64,000 nucleotides of DNA from CAZZBK01 sp964652155 (GCA_964652155.1 CAZZBK010000006.1:33177-97176); one strand, 5' to 3'. Positions 1-9,554 are shown, counted from the first letter of the stretch. A program made the numbers and translations. The notes: generated by a model not told the origin, from the letters alone.

Positions 1-375
1 CGGCAAGTCGCGCTGCGCCCACTCGACGTCCTCGGCGGCGATGCCGAGCATGGCGGGGGTGATATCGCCGCGACAAACGAGCACCGGCTTGCGTGTCGTC
101 GGCCGCTCGCGCCCTGATTCGCTCACCGTGCTGCCGACGAGGGCGTTAACCAGCGTGCTCTTGCCGCTGCCGGTCCCGCCCAGCGTGGCCACGACCAGCG
201 GCGCGTCGAATCGCACTCGCAGCGAACTGACTCGTTCGAGTAGTTGCCGCACGGCACTCTGAGCATACCGGGCTATTTGACCTGCGGGGAGCGTGTTGCT
301 CCAGGTCTGGACGTCGGCCAGCAGGACATCGACCTCGGCGCGCAACGCCAGCGACAGTTGCTCGAATGTGCTCAT
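1..375 (-). CDS. P-loop GTPase (dynamin/GTPase-domain family), 5' part only
   Basis: The reading frame starts at the ATG whose complement is at 373-375 and runs off the window edge, giving the first 125 residues. After a helical N-terminal region of about 60 residues comes a Walker A motif, GGTGSGKSTLVNAL (about residues 66-79). It is followed by GRERPTTRKPVL, which fits the switch I/G2 threonine of a dynamin-like or ribosome-binding-type GTPase. The G3, G4 and G5 motifs would lie outside the window, so nucleotide specificity is inferred from the family. No signal peptide is seen, so it is probably cytoplasmic or membrane-peripheral. The next gene lies 120 bp upstream on the same strand. An ABC-type or other P-loop NTPase cannot be excluded without the remainder. 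Confidence 0.78.
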   Translation of the reverse strand, partial: MSTFEQLSLALRAEVDVLLADVQTWSNTLPAGQIARYAQSAVRQLLERVSSLRVRFDAPLVVATLGGTGSGKSTLVNALVGSTVSESGRERPTTRKPVLVCRGDITPAMLGIAAEDVEWAQRDLP

Positions 376-495
376 CACTCCATTGTACTCGACGCACCAC
401 GCTTGTCGCGAGTCGCAACTCGGCTTGCACGCCAAGGTCCTCGTTCCAAAGCTCGGGCCGCGAGCAAAAACAGGTCCATCGGCACGTGCTCCCGC

Positions 496-1938
496 TTATG
501 CCAAGATTTCGCGGACCACGCGAGCCTTGGCCGAATCGATGAGTTGCCCTGGGCCGTTGGCCCGAGTGAACGTGACTTGCTGATGGTCGAGGCCGAACAG
601 GTGCATGAGCGTGGCGTGATAATCGTAATGCATGACGACGTTGTCGACGGCTTGGTAGCCGACCTCGTCGGTGTTGCCGTAGGTCATGCCGCCGCGCACG
701 CCACCGCCGGCGAGCCACATGCTGAAGCCGTAGGTGTTATGGTCGCGGCCGATGCTCTTGGCCTGCTGAATGACCGGCAGTCGCCCCATCTCGCCGCCCC
801 AATGGACGAGCGTCGAGTCGAGCAGGCCGCGCTGCTTGAGATCGCGAACCAAGGCGGCGGACCCTTGATCGATCTTGCGAGTGACGCGCGGCAGGCTCTC
901 GGTGATCCCCGCGTGATGGTCCCATTCCTGGTTGGCCGAGAAGATTTGCACGAATCGCACGCCGCGCTCGACGAGCCGCCGCGCGATCAGGCAGCGCGTG
1001 CCAAATTCTTGCGTCTCCTTTTGTTCCAAACCGTACATCCGTTTCGTTTCCGGGCTTTCGCTCGAAATATCGAATGCTTCCTTGGCGGCCGTTTGCATCT
1101 TGGCGGCCAATTCATAGCTGGCGATGCGGGCAGCGAGGTCATTTTCGCCGCCACGCTCGGCAAGGTGGTCGCGATTGAGCTGATCGAGATACGCCAGAAA
1201 GCGCTGCTGCGGTTGGCCGCGCAGGTACACAGGCGGATCGAGGTTCGGTATCCGCGGCTCGGTCGGTCGAGCCACGGTCCCTTGAAACAGCGACGGCAAA
1301 TAGCCGTTCGACCAGTTGTAAACGCCTTCGACGGGAATCGAGGCGGGATCGCGCAGCACCATGAACGCGGGCAGGTCGTCGTTCTCGCTCCCCAAGGCAT
1401 ACGTCATCCACGAGCCGAGCGAGGGACGCCCCGGCAGAATGCCACCCGACTGCAACGCGAAAATCGACTGTCCGTGGTTATTGACGGCGGTCCGCATCGA
1501 GCGGATCAGGCAAATATCGTCGGCCACGCCACCCAAGTGCGGCACGAGCTCGCTCATCTCGGTGCCACACTCGCCGTAGCGGCGAAATTTCCATTGCGGG
1601 GCATACAGCTTGCGGCTCGCTTGGTCGACGCTGTCGAATTTGAAGTCGCCAGAGTAATCCTTCATGTGCCCATTGATCAGTGCCGGCTTGGGGTCGAACA
1701 GATCGACATGGCTGGGCCCCCCTTGCATGAACATGCTGATCATTGCCCGGGCGCGGGGCGCGTGATGCGGCGACTTTGCTTTCAAATCGAACGTTGGACG
1801 CTCGAAGCTCGGCTTGGCCGGCGCGGAGAGCACGCCGTCGCGCTGCATGAGCCACGCCAGGGCAAAGGCCGAGAGCGAGAAACTCTGGCTGGCCAAAAAA
1901 TGACGCCGCGTCGAGCGGAGGTTGTCGAGAGTGGACAT
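496..1938 (-). CDS. DUF1501 domain protein, exported (Tat-like signal)
   Basis: This 480-residue protein belongs to the DUF1501 family, a sulfatase/alkaline-phosphatase-like fold of unknown activity common in planctomycetes. It begins with a twin-arginine-like segment (RRHFLASQSF, residues 11-20) followed by a hydrophobic stretch, so export is likely. Family hallmarks seen are FMQGGPSHVDLFDPKPAL near residue 70, WDHHAGI in the second half and a C-terminal HLFGLDHQQVTF segment. It lies 19 bp downstream of the PSCyt1/DUF1549/DUF1553 gene on the same strand. That is the usual gene pair in this phylum, so the two are probably co-transcribed and work together at the cell surface. The biochemical role of the pair is not established. 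Confidence 0.92.
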   Translation of the reverse strand: MSTLDNLRSTRRHFLASQSFSLSAFALAWLMQRDGVLSAPAKPSFERPTFDLKAKSPHHAPRARAMISMFMQGGPSHVDLFDPKPALINGHMKDYSGDFKFDSVDQASRKLYAPQWKFRRYGECGTEMSELVPHLGGVADDICLIRSMRTAVNNHGQSIFALQSGGILPGRPSLGSWMTYALGSENDDLPAFMVLRDPASIPVEGVYNWSNGYLPSLFQGTVARPTEPRIPNLDPPVYLRGQPQQRFLAYLDQLNRDHLAERGGENDLAARIASYELAAKMQTAAKEAFDISSESPETKRMYGLEQKETQEFGTRCLIARRLVERGVRFVQIFSANQEWDHHAGITESLPRVTRKIDQGSAALVRDLKQRGLLDSTLVHWGGEMGRLPVIQQAKSIGRDHNTYGFSMWLAGGGVRGGMTYGNTDEVGYQAVDNVVMHYDYHATLMHLFGLDHQQVTFTRANGPGQLIDSAKARVVREILA

Positions 1939-1957
1939 GATCGGGTGAGCTCAATAT

Positions 1958-4558
1958 TTAGTCGACGTACAAAAATGCGTTCGAGCTGATGAGCGCCTGG
2001 CAGAACGTGGCCAGCGCGTGCTCGGCGGGTTCCTTCGTCTTGAGCGTGGTCAACTCATGGGTCTGTTGCCGCACATATTCCGCCGCGGCGTCACGTTCGG
2101 CGGCCGACGGTGTCCGCCCCAGCGCCCGTCGCCAAGCCAGCGTGACCTGCGCCGCAATGTCTGCCGGATCGGCCGAGGCGATCACGCTGCGGGCAAAGAC
2201 CTGCGACTGCTCGACCACGAACTCGTTGTTCATCAGCAGCAGCGATTGCGGCGCGACGGTCGACGAGTTGCGCAGCGTGCAGTTCGGCTCCAGGGCCGGT
2301 GCGTCGAACGTGTCGAGCATGGCCAGGGGCATCGAGCGGCGCACCTGCACGTACACGCTGCGGCGAAACTCCTCGCCGTTGAGCGGCACCTTTTTGCCGG
2401 TCGGCCGACCCGCCCCGTCACGCGTGTCGACCCCCACGATGATCTGCCCCGCGTCGTCGGGCGTAACGGGCACGGCTTTCCCGTACAGCGAGCGATTCAG
2501 CTTGCCGCTGGCGGCCAGAATCGTGTCGCGAAGCGTCTCGGCCTCGAGTCGTCGGATCGACATCCGTCCCAGCAGTTGATTGTCGCCGTCAATGCGATCG
2601 AGTTCCATCGTGCGCCGCGACGACTGCCGATAGGCGGTCGAGTTCATCAAGAGACGGTGCATCCGCTTGAGCGTCCAGCCGCCACGAACAAAATCATCGG
2701 CAAGCCAGTCGAGCAATTCAGGATGCGAGGGGCGTTGCCCCAATGTGCCAAAGTCACCCGGCGTGGCGACGAGCCCGCGACCAAAGTGGTGCAACCAAAC
2801 GCGATTGACAAACACCCGCGCCACGAGCGGGTGCTCGCCGCTGGTCAAGTGTCGGGCATAGGCCAAGCGTCGACCGCTCGTCTTGAGCGGCTCGCTGGTC
2901 GAGAGGGACAACGTCTCGCCCAGCACGGACAATTCGCCGGGGGCAATCTCTTGGCGCGGGGCGTTAAAGTCGCCGCGGAAGAATAAATGCGTCGGCGGCA
3001 CCTTGCCCGGCACCTCGGTTAAACACTGCGCGTAATCGTCGACGGGCCGACGCTTCTTGACCGCGTCGATCTGCTCACCGAACCGCTTGGCGATTGCGTC
3101 GTAGCCCGGTTTGTCGTTGCGATCGAGCAGCCCGATGGGGATGTTCGCCTTGGGGTATTCGGTGAGCAGCTTTTTCTGCTCGGCAGAGCGTTTCGCGACG
3201 GGGGTTTTGGCCGCGACGCGAATTTTGTCCTTGAGCGCGTCATCGAGGTTGGCGATCGTTTTTTCGCGGATGCTGTCGATGAGCTGTTCCCACTCGGCAA
3301 GCCGTTGCTTCTCAAGCTCTTTCACCTGGGCATCGCATTCGGACGCGAGCTTGCGCTGCTCGTCGGTCCAGAGCGAGATGAGCCGAGAAGCCGGGTTACG
3401 CCAGTTCTTCCAGTCGAGCGCCGGCTCGAAAATGGCCCGCAGGCGGTAATAATCGTCTTGCGTGATCGGGTCGTAGCGGTGCGAGTGACACTGGGCGCAG
3501 CCCACCGTCAACCCCAAGAGCGAGGTGCTGACGACTTTGATCGTTTCGGCAATCACGTCGTTACGGGCAACATTCTGATCAGCGGCGTCACTGGTGCCGT
3601 CGGGGGCCATGCGCAAGAAACCGGTCGCCACGAGCTTCTCGGCTTGTTCGCTTGTTAGGTTTGTGTACGGCGGCGGAATCAACTCGTCGCCGGCGAGTTG
3701 CTCGACAAGCAACTCATTCCACGGGCGATCGGCATTGAACGCGCGGATCACATAGTCGCGGTACTTGAAGGACCATTTGCGCTCGAGGTCTTTGTCGTTG
3801 TACCCTTCGCTGTCGGCATAGCCGGCCACGTCGAGCCAATGTCGCCCCCAACGCTCGCCATAGTGGGGCGACTCGAGCAGCCGATCGACGAGTTGCTCAA
3901 AGGCGTCAGGGCGAGAATCGTTAATGAAGGCGTCGATCTCGTCGGGCGTCGGCGGCAAACCGAGCAAGTCGAACGTCGCGCGGCGGATCAGCGTGACCCG
4001 ATCGGCCTCGCTTGAGAACCGCGCCGATTTCGCTTCGAGCTTGTGGAGCAAAAAGGCGTCGATCGGCGAACGAACAAGTTGCGGCTGCTTGACCTTGGGC
4101 AATGCCGGTTGCTGGACCTTCTGCAATGACCAGTGCGCGCGTTCTTCCTCGGTGAACGCAGTGGCGGAGATCTCGTTAGGCTCGCTGCGGACGGTCTGTG
4201 CCCCTTCGTCGATCCAGCGGGCGATGCGAGCTCGTTGCTGGGTACTGAGCTTATTGTCCCCCGGGGGCATCTCGCCCGAGTTGATCTTCTGCCAGAGCAG
4301 GCTCAGGTCATGCCTGCCCGAGACAATGGCCGGGCCGGAATCACCCCCTCGCAGCATCGACCGAACCAATCGCAGGTCGAGTTTCGCTTCGAGCTCGTCT
4401 GCTTCGCCGTGGCAGTGGAAACAGTTGGCCTTGAGGATTGGCCGGATGTGGGTCTCGTATTTGAGCGGTTTCGCGTCGGGGTCGGCACTCTCGACGGCGG
4501 CGAGCGGTGCCAGGCAAGCCAGCCACAACAGACAGCAAAGTTTCGTGGGTCGCAGCAT
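1958..4558 (-). CDS. PSCyt1/DUF1549/DUF1553 cytochrome-containing protein
   Basis: I chose the ATG at 4558, which gives 866 residues, because the frame extending to 4621 adds only a proline-rich leader. The chosen start gives a clean Sec signal peptide (MLRPTKLCCLLWLACLAPLA). A planctomycete cytochrome C domain carries CFHCH at residues 46-50. DUF1549 follows from about residue 145, with a second haem-type motif CAQCHSHRYDP. DUF1553 occupies the last third and contains HPLVARVFVNRVWLHHFG and RRLEAETLRD. Charged, coiled-coil-like sequence (EKQRLAEWEQL) links the two domains. The protein is probably a periplasmic c-type cytochrome linked to polysaccharide breakdown in this phylum, but no reaction is proven. 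Its DUF1501 partner follows directly. Confidence 0.92.
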   Translation of the reverse strand: MLRPTKLCCLLWLACLAPLAAVESADPDAKPLKYETHIRPILKANCFHCHGEADELEAKLDLRLVRSMLRGGDSGPAIVSGRHDLSLLWQKINSGEMPPGDNKLSTQQRARIARWIDEGAQTVRSEPNEISATAFTEEERAHWSLQKVQQPALPKVKQPQLVRSPIDAFLLHKLEAKSARFSSEADRVTLIRRATFDLLGLPPTPDEIDAFINDSRPDAFEQLVDRLLESPHYGERWGRHWLDVAGYADSEGYNDKDLERKWSFKYRDYVIRAFNADRPWNELLVEQLAGDELIPPPYTNLTSEQAEKLVATGFLRMAPDGTSDAADQNVARNDVIAETIKVVSTSLLGLTVGCAQCHSHRYDPITQDDYYRLRAIFEPALDWKNWRNPASRLISLWTDEQRKLASECDAQVKELEKQRLAEWEQLIDSIREKTIANLDDALKDKIRVAAKTPVAKRSAEQKKLLTEYPKANIPIGLLDRNDKPGYDAIAKRFGEQIDAVKKRRPVDDYAQCLTEVPGKVPPTHLFFRGDFNAPRQEIAPGELSVLGETLSLSTSEPLKTSGRRLAYARHLTSGEHPLVARVFVNRVWLHHFGRGLVATPGDFGTLGQRPSHPELLDWLADDFVRGGWTLKRMHRLLMNSTAYRQSSRRTMELDRIDGDNQLLGRMSIRRLEAETLRDTILAASGKLNRSLYGKAVPVTPDDAGQIIVGVDTRDGAGRPTGKKVPLNGEEFRRSVYVQVRRSMPLAMLDTFDAPALEPNCTLRNSSTVAPQSLLLMNNEFVVEQSQVFARSVIASADPADIAAQVTLAWRRALGRTPSAAERDAAAEYVRQQTHELTTLKTKEPAEHALATFCQALISSNAFLYVD

Positions 4559-4656
4559 GGTGGGCACTCGATCTGCGGCGGGCAGGGTGGCGCTAGGCTG
4601 GGGAGGGACCGGCGCGCTCAAGTGACACGCCCGGCGACGGTTGCGCCGTCCGAGCT

Positions 4657-4685
4657 ATTATCCCCGGCTGCGCAGCGCGTGGCAA
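4657..4685 (-). promoter_or_regulatory. Candidate sigma70-type promoter for the DUF1549/DUF1553 gene
   Basis: On the minus strand TTGCCA (complement of 4680-4685) and GATAAT (complement of 4657-4662) are separated by exactly 17 bp. Each is close to the -35/-10 consensus, and they lie about 100 bp upstream of the chosen start at 4558. The rest of the 4559-4727 gap shows no gene. This is a motif match only, and planctomycete promoter rules are poorly known. Confidence 0.4.
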
Positions 4686-4727
4686 CGGAGAATTTCGCCA
4701 CCCCCCCAACATGGGTCCGTGTCGATC

Positions 4728-5480
4728 TCAGCCACGCCCGACCAGAGGCATTTTGGTGGCCATCACGGTCAGGAACAGCACGTTGGCGTCGAGGGGCAAG
4801 CTGGCCATGGTGCTCACGGCGCGAGCGACGTTCGTGACGTCCATGGTCGGCTCTGGGGCGAGCGTGCCGTTGGCCTGTCGCACGCCGCTCTTCATCCGCT
4901 CGGTCAAATCGGTGGCCGCGTTGCCAATGTCGATTTGTCCGCAGGCGATATCGAAGGGCCGGCCGTCGAGCGCGGCCGACTTGGTGAGCCCCGAGATGGC
5001 GTGCTTGGTGGCGGTGTAGGGGGCCGAGTCGGGTCGCGGCGTTTGAGCCGAGATCGAGCCGTTGTTGATGATCCGCCCGCCGCGCGGCGACTGGGCCTTC
5101 ATGACCCGAAACGCCTCGCGCAGGCAGTAGAACGCCCCCGACAGATTCACATCGACGACGCGCCGCCACTGTTCGATCGACAACTCGTCGAGCGGCACGG
5201 GGGGCGCGCCCATGCCGGCGTTGTTGAAGAGCAGATCGAGTCGGCCGAACTCTTTGAGCGTCGCGTCGAACAAGGCCCGCACCGCGTCGGGGTCGGCGAC
5301 ATCGGTGGGCACGGAGAGCGTTCGCTCGGCCGCCGCGCCGGACAGCGTGGCCGTTTCGCGCAGCGCCTCGAGACGCCGTCCCGCCAAGGTGACCGCGTAC
5401 CCCTCGCTGAGCAACTGCAAGGCGACGGCCCGACCAATGCCTGAGCCCGCGCCGGTCACGATGGCAATTTTTGGATTCAT
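4728..5480 (-). CDS. Short-chain dehydrogenase/reductase (SDR)
   Basis: This 250-residue classical SDR probably catalyses NAD(P)-dependent oxidation or reduction of an alcohol or ketone. The Rossmann glycine motif TGAGSGIG is at residues 9-16. NNAGMG lies around residue 90, a serine sits in NNGSISAQ, and the active-site pair is in YTATK around residue 155. No signal peptide is present, so it is cytoplasmic. It starts one base after the stop of the upstream DUF1552 gene, making it the third gene of a probable DUF1592-DUF1552-SDR operon. The substrate is unknown; the context hints at processing of a degradation product from the exported pair. Confidence 0.92.
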   Translation of the reverse strand: MNPKIAIVTGAGSGIGRAVALQLLSEGYAVTLAGRRLEALRETATLSGAAAERTLSVPTDVADPDAVRALFDATLKEFGRLDLLFNNAGMGAPPVPLDELSIEQWRRVVDVNLSGAFYCLREAFRVMKAQSPRGGRIINNGSISAQTPRPDSAPYTATKHAISGLTKSAALDGRPFDIACGQIDIGNAATDLTERMKSGVRQANGTLAPEPTMDVTNVARAVSTMASLPLDANVLFLTVMATKMPLVGRG

Positions 5481-5481
5481 G

Positions 5482-6741
5482 TTACACTTCGCTGACGGTG
5501 CCGTTGCTCGCGCCGAACGTGTCGGCCTCGATGTCGAGTTGCTGCATCATGCGGACGAACAGATTCGACAGCAGCTTGTTATGCGCCCGATCGTACGCGA
5601 CATGCCCTTGATGCTTGAACTGGCCGCCAGCGAGGATGATTGGCAGATTGTTGTTGTCGTGCGACGACGAGTTGCCCAGGTTGCTGGCGTAAAACACGGC
5701 CGTCTGAGCGAGCAGATTTTGGTCGCGCTCGGTGGTTTGCTTGAGCTTCTCAAGAAACTCGCCGAAGAGGCGGATCTCGGCCTCCTCGATGAGGGCAAGT
5801 TGTTCGAGCTTGGTGGGCTCCTGGCCGTGATGCGAGGCATCGTGATGCGCGATCGTGACGCCGTCGATCTCGGGCCGCTCTTGCGAACCGAGCCACAACG
5901 AGATGACGCGGGTCGAGTCGGTTTGCAGCGCCAGATGTACGATGTCGTACCATTGTCGCGAACGCTGCAACAGTTGCGGGCCGCCGTAATCGACCGTGGG
6001 GACTGGTACCTCGACCTGCGGCTTAGGCGTTTTCCCCCAGCGTTCGTCCTGCTGTAAACGTTGCTCGGCCTCGCGGACCGACGACAGGTATAAGTCCAAC
6101 CGCTGGCGGTCGGCGGTGCTCAGCTTGCCGCTGATCGACTGCACTTGGTCACGCACGTCGTCGAGGATGCTCTGCCCATCTTGTACGCGGCGCATTTCAC
6201 GGGCTTCCTCTTGGGGAGTGCCGCGAATGAAGAGTTGCTTGAAGACCTGTGTGGCCCGCTGTTGCGAGGGGATGCGGACCCCGCGCCGATTCCAGGCCAC
6301 ATCGCCGCCGCCAAGCACCAACGACGCGAAGCGAGTATCGCTGCCGATGCGTGAAGCGACCTCCTGATCGAGCGAGATGCCATTGCGAATTTCATTGGGA
6401 CGAATGTGGTCGGGGCTCACGCCGGTGAGCAGCGCGCACTCGGCAAAGTGCCCGGCCGCGTATCGATGCGACATGCCCGAGAAGACCGTGAACTGTTCGC
6501 GGTGCGGCTCGAGCAGCTTCATGTACCGGCTCGGCTCGTAGTCGCGGCCGGCTTGCTCGGGAAAAAAGTACGGCGCGTACATGCCGAGCGGCTGACCGAC
6601 GAGCACCATTCGCTTCGGTGACGCCGCGGCCGCGCTAGCCCGGGCAACAATGGCGGGCGTCATGGCATCGAGCAACGGCAGTGCGATGGCCACGCCCGAC
6701 GAGCGGAGGAACAATCGGCGATCGAGGGGCTGATAGGGCAT
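5482..6741 (-). CDS. DUF1552 domain protein, exported
   Basis: This 419-residue DUF1552 protein has an N-terminal LDRRLFLRSSGVAIALPLLD that looks like a twin-arginine signal. Family features are GMYAPYFFPE near residue 55, SGMSHRYAAGHF, a long helical middle segment (SSVREAEQRLQQDERW) and ITIAHHDASHHG-type histidine-rich sequence around residue 290. It lies 30 bp downstream of the DUF1592 cytochrome gene and one base upstream of the SDR gene on the same strand. The DUF1592/DUF1552 pairing occurs three times in this window. DUF1552 resembles DUF1501 in its relation to its cytochrome partner, and the biochemical role is unknown. Confidence 0.93.
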   Translation of the reverse strand: MPYQPLDRRLFLRSSGVAIALPLLDAMTPAIVARASAAAASPKRMVLVGQPLGMYAPYFFPEQAGRDYEPSRYMKLLEPHREQFTVFSGMSHRYAAGHFAECALLTGVSPDHIRPNEIRNGISLDQEVASRIGSDTRFASLVLGGGDVAWNRRGVRIPSQQRATQVFKQLFIRGTPQEEAREMRRVQDGQSILDDVRDQVQSISGKLSTADRQRLDLYLSSVREAEQRLQQDERWGKTPKPQVEVPVPTVDYGGPQLLQRSRQWYDIVHLALQTDSTRVISLWLGSQERPEIDGVTIAHHDASHHGQEPTKLEQLALIEEAEIRLFGEFLEKLKQTTERDQNLLAQTAVFYASNLGNSSSHDNNNLPIILAGGQFKHQGHVAYDRAHNKLLSNLFVRMMQQLDIEADTFGASNGTVSEV

Positions 6742-6771
6742 GATGCTCTCCCGGCGGTCAATGACGGCGGC

Positions 6772-9285
6772 TTATTTATGCAAAAACACTCGGCTTTGCA
6801 CGACTTGGTGGACGAGCGTGCGGAGGCCATAACTCTTATGCTTCAGGGTGTCCACGATCTGCTCGACGACCTCGCGGTCGGCAAACTGGATATCGGCCCC
6901 CGTGGCGTAGATCAGTAGTTTTTCGGTCAGGCTGCGTGCCAACTGGTCCTTGTCGGCCAACAGCAACTTTTTGAACTCATCGATGTCGGCAAACGGCTGC
7001 CCATCGTGGGTGACGCCCCCTTGCTCGACGTTCGGACCACGGTAGAAGGCGCGACCCGTGTAGTTGGGCAACTGCACAATGCCGCCGGGGGTGCGGGCCG
7101 AGGCCCGATAAAAATCCCGCCAGCCACCAATGGGGTCGAACGACTCGAGCGCGAAGCCCGGCGGGTCGATGTGCTTGTGACACGCGGCGCAGGCCGCAAC
7201 GTTGCGATGCTTGTCGAGCTGCTCGCGAATGGTGGTCGCGCCGCGAATGTCGGGCTCGATCGACGGGACGTCCGGCGGTGGTGGCGAGGGGGGCTTGCCG
7301 ACAATCCGCTCCAACACCCATTTGCCGCGCAACACCGGCGAGGTGCGCGTGCCATCGGCCGTCACCTTGAGCACGCTGGCGTGGGTCATCACGCCACCGC
7401 GATGCGAGCCCTCGGGCAGCGTCACCTTGCGCAGCGCATTGCCGCTCACCCCCGCAATGCCGTAATGCCGCGCCAAGCGCTCGTTGAGTATCGTCCAATC
7501 CGAGTCGACAAACTCCAACACGCTCCGATCGTTGCGGAGCACTTCGTCGAAGAATAGGTACGTTTCGCGGGGCATCGCCCAGAGCAGCGTGCCGTCGAAA
7601 TCACCGTACAATTGCGGATCGGGGATCGTGGCGTCGATCTTGCGCAGCTCAAGCCACTGACCCACAAAATTCTGCGTCAGGCGCTCTGCGCGAGGGTCGT
7701 TCAATAGCCGCTCGACCTGGGAGTGCAAGACCTGCGGCTGGCGCAGCTCGCCCCGAGCGGCGAGCGCGAGCAGTTCGGCGTCGGGCAAGGTCGACCACAA
7801 AAAGTACGACAGTCGTGCCGCGAGCGCGTAGTCGTCCAACTGTGTCAGCGGGCGCGGCCTGTTGGTCGCCGATGCCGCCGCGGTCGACTCAAGCATGAGC
7901 AAAAAATGCGGCGATGACAGGATCGACTTGTAACCGTAGAGCATGGAGTCGAAGAACGTGTATTGTTCGTCGAGCTTGGCATGCACGCGCTGCACGTACT
8001 TCCGCTGCAACTCTTCGCTCACCGGGCGACGAAAAGCCCGGGGGAGAAAATCTCGGATCAGCCGCTCCGCGTCCTGCTTGGGTTGGGCCGAGACGGGCAC
8101 GAGCGGATCAGACAACCAATTCTGTTCGGATCGGTTGACCTGAATCGTCGGCGGTTTCTTCCCCGCGCGCTCGGCCTCGGCCACCGACCGGGCCTTGAGC
8201 GGCACGCCGGCAAACACCGTCTCGTAACTCGGCGGCGGGTAGGCGTTGATCGGGCCATCGATCTGCAGCCACTCGACGTGCAAGCCCGGGCCCGTGTACT
8301 CCTCGATGGGCTTCTTGAACGCGCGAATGTCCCAGAGGTTGAGAAAGTTGACGACGAATTGCTGCCGCCGCTGGAGATCGATCTCAAACTCGACGATCTG
8401 CGGCGGGCCATGGGGGATGTCGCGCAACTCTCGCACGACGGCGTCTTCGCGGCCGCTCGACTCGACGACCATGAACGCGGCCGGAACCGCCTGCTTGCTC
8501 TCGCCCACCGCGCCAATCGACATCCGCACGCGATAGCGCCCCGCCGTGGTCACCGGCGCCGTCGAGCACAAGCCATAACGGGGCAATTTGCTGTAGATGA
8601 TCAGCCCGTCCCCTTCGAGACGGCAGCTGCGCGTGAGCGTCTGCCGAAAGTTGGGCCCCTTCTCGGAGATCTCTCGACCCGTGCGGCGATCGTTGAACGC
8701 AATGGGCGGATGAGCCGGAATGGCCGACATGATCGCCCGCTCGGCCGCCTCCTGATACATCAGCAAATGGGTCGCCGACACCTCGAGCGCCGCGCTCACG
8801 TTGTCGAACCCCGCCGCACTGTTGTCGTCGGGCAGCAGGTCCTTGACCGTCACGCGAGTCTGCAACAGATCGCGGAGCGTGTTCTCGTATTCGGTCCCGT
8901 TGAGTCGGCGGACCACGACGCGTCCTTGAGTCTGCTGCCGCTCGAGTGACGCGGCGTGCAATGACTGCCGGAGCGAGTGAATGGTGCGATCGATCTCGGC
9001 TTGCGGCGGACGCGGTGACGATTCAGGAGGCATCTCCCCCGCCTTGAGCTTGTCGTGAACTCGGACCCACGTGGCCAGTGTCCGTTCGTCGCGCAAATCG
9101 GTTCCCAACGTGTCGAGCCGCAAGGCGGCGCGTGGCGTGTCGGGGCCATGACAGTCGAGGCAGTGGGCCGTCACAAGCGGCTTGACCGCGCGGGTCAGTG
9201 TGTCTGCCGTGTCCTGAGCTTGGGACAACCGTGTCGCAGCACACAGCAACATCACGAACAGGGGGCAGTGAGCAAGGCGATTCAT
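6772..9285 (-). CDS. DUF1592 family cytochrome-containing protein (PSCyt1-DUF1587-1595-1592-1588-1585)
   Basis: Starting at the ATG at 9285 the protein is 837 residues, with a Sec signal peptide (MNRLAHCPLFVMLLCAATRL). In-frame TTG (9300) and ATG (9294) starts just upstream are possible. A haem-binding CLDCH is at residues 42-46. DUF1587 follows (RRLNGTEYENTLRDLL), then DUF1595, DUF1592 (DDYALAARLSYFLWSTLPD), DUF1588 (THASVLKVTADGTRTSP) with a second CxxCH (CAACHKHIDPPG), and DUF1585 at the C-terminus. It is the first gene of the DUF1592-DUF1552-SDR string. The family is linked by context to exported carbohydrate breakdown, but its reaction is unknown. Confidence 0.92.
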   Translation of the reverse strand: MNRLAHCPLFVMLLCAATRLSQAQDTADTLTRAVKPLVTAHCLDCHGPDTPRAALRLDTLGTDLRDERTLATWVRVHDKLKAGEMPPESSPRPPQAEIDRTIHSLRQSLHAASLERQQTQGRVVVRRLNGTEYENTLRDLLQTRVTVKDLLPDDNSAAGFDNVSAALEVSATHLLMYQEAAERAIMSAIPAHPPIAFNDRRTGREISEKGPNFRQTLTRSCRLEGDGLIIYSKLPRYGLCSTAPVTTAGRYRVRMSIGAVGESKQAVPAAFMVVESSGREDAVVRELRDIPHGPPQIVEFEIDLQRRQQFVVNFLNLWDIRAFKKPIEEYTGPGLHVEWLQIDGPINAYPPPSYETVFAGVPLKARSVAEAERAGKKPPTIQVNRSEQNWLSDPLVPVSAQPKQDAERLIRDFLPRAFRRPVSEELQRKYVQRVHAKLDEQYTFFDSMLYGYKSILSSPHFLLMLESTAAASATNRPRPLTQLDDYALAARLSYFLWSTLPDAELLALAARGELRQPQVLHSQVERLLNDPRAERLTQNFVGQWLELRKIDATIPDPQLYGDFDGTLLWAMPRETYLFFDEVLRNDRSVLEFVDSDWTILNERLARHYGIAGVSGNALRKVTLPEGSHRGGVMTHASVLKVTADGTRTSPVLRGKWVLERIVGKPPSPPPPDVPSIEPDIRGATTIREQLDKHRNVAACAACHKHIDPPGFALESFDPIGGWRDFYRASARTPGGIVQLPNYTGRAFYRGPNVEQGGVTHDGQPFADIDEFKKLLLADKDQLARSLTEKLLIYATGADIQFADREVVEQIVDTLKHKSYGLRTLVHQVVQSRVFLHK

Positions 9286-9329
9286 GCAGCACATCGGCAA
9301 GCAAACTGGCGGGTGGAAGGCAAGTCTCT

Positions 9330-9359
9330 ATTCTAGGTCGACGAGCCCACAAGCCGCAA
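9330..9359 (-). promoter_or_regulatory. Candidate sigma70-type promoter for the DUF1592 operon
   Basis: On the minus strand TTGCGG (complement of 9354-9359) and TAGAAT (complement of 9330-9335) are 18 bp apart, ending about 45 bp before the proposed start at 9285. Motif match only. Confidence 0.35.
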
Positions 9360-9404
9360 GACACCAGCCCCGCACCCAACTCAAGGAGAATTGCAGAGTC
9401 AACT

Positions 9405-9521
9405 GGGTAGCCCCGACCACTCGTTGTCGGGGTCGCGCTAGCGACAAGCGGCGAGGCTTAGTCAAGCTTCCAAGCCCTCTTATGGCTTCGCCACCCAGAC
9501 AACAAGTTGTCTGGGCCACCC
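9405..9521. repeat. REP-like palindromic pair (two inverted copies, 117 bp)
   Basis: The element begins GGGTAGCCC and ends GGGCCACCC, imperfect terminal inverted repeats. Each end is followed inward by a hairpin: CCCCGAC...GTCGGGG at 9411-9432, and CCCAGACAAC paired with GTTGTCTGGG at 9494-9515. Reading both ends inward, about 23 of 28 bases match. One pair of differences preserves base pairing in the stem, which suggests selection or mobilisation as a hairpin. A third solo copy lies at 24655-24682. The surrounding 9301-9554 gap holds no gene. Confidence 0.6.
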
Positions 9522-9554
9522 TCATAACAACTTTGCAGTCGGCCTACATCCGAC

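Noticed and set aside
244..1989. A 581-codon open frame on the plus strand opposite the DUF1501 gene
   Set aside because: It is an antisense shadow of a clear DUF1501 protein. Its composition is Arg/Ala/His-rich with no family motif, and the partial GTPase and DUF1501 genes explain the DNA.
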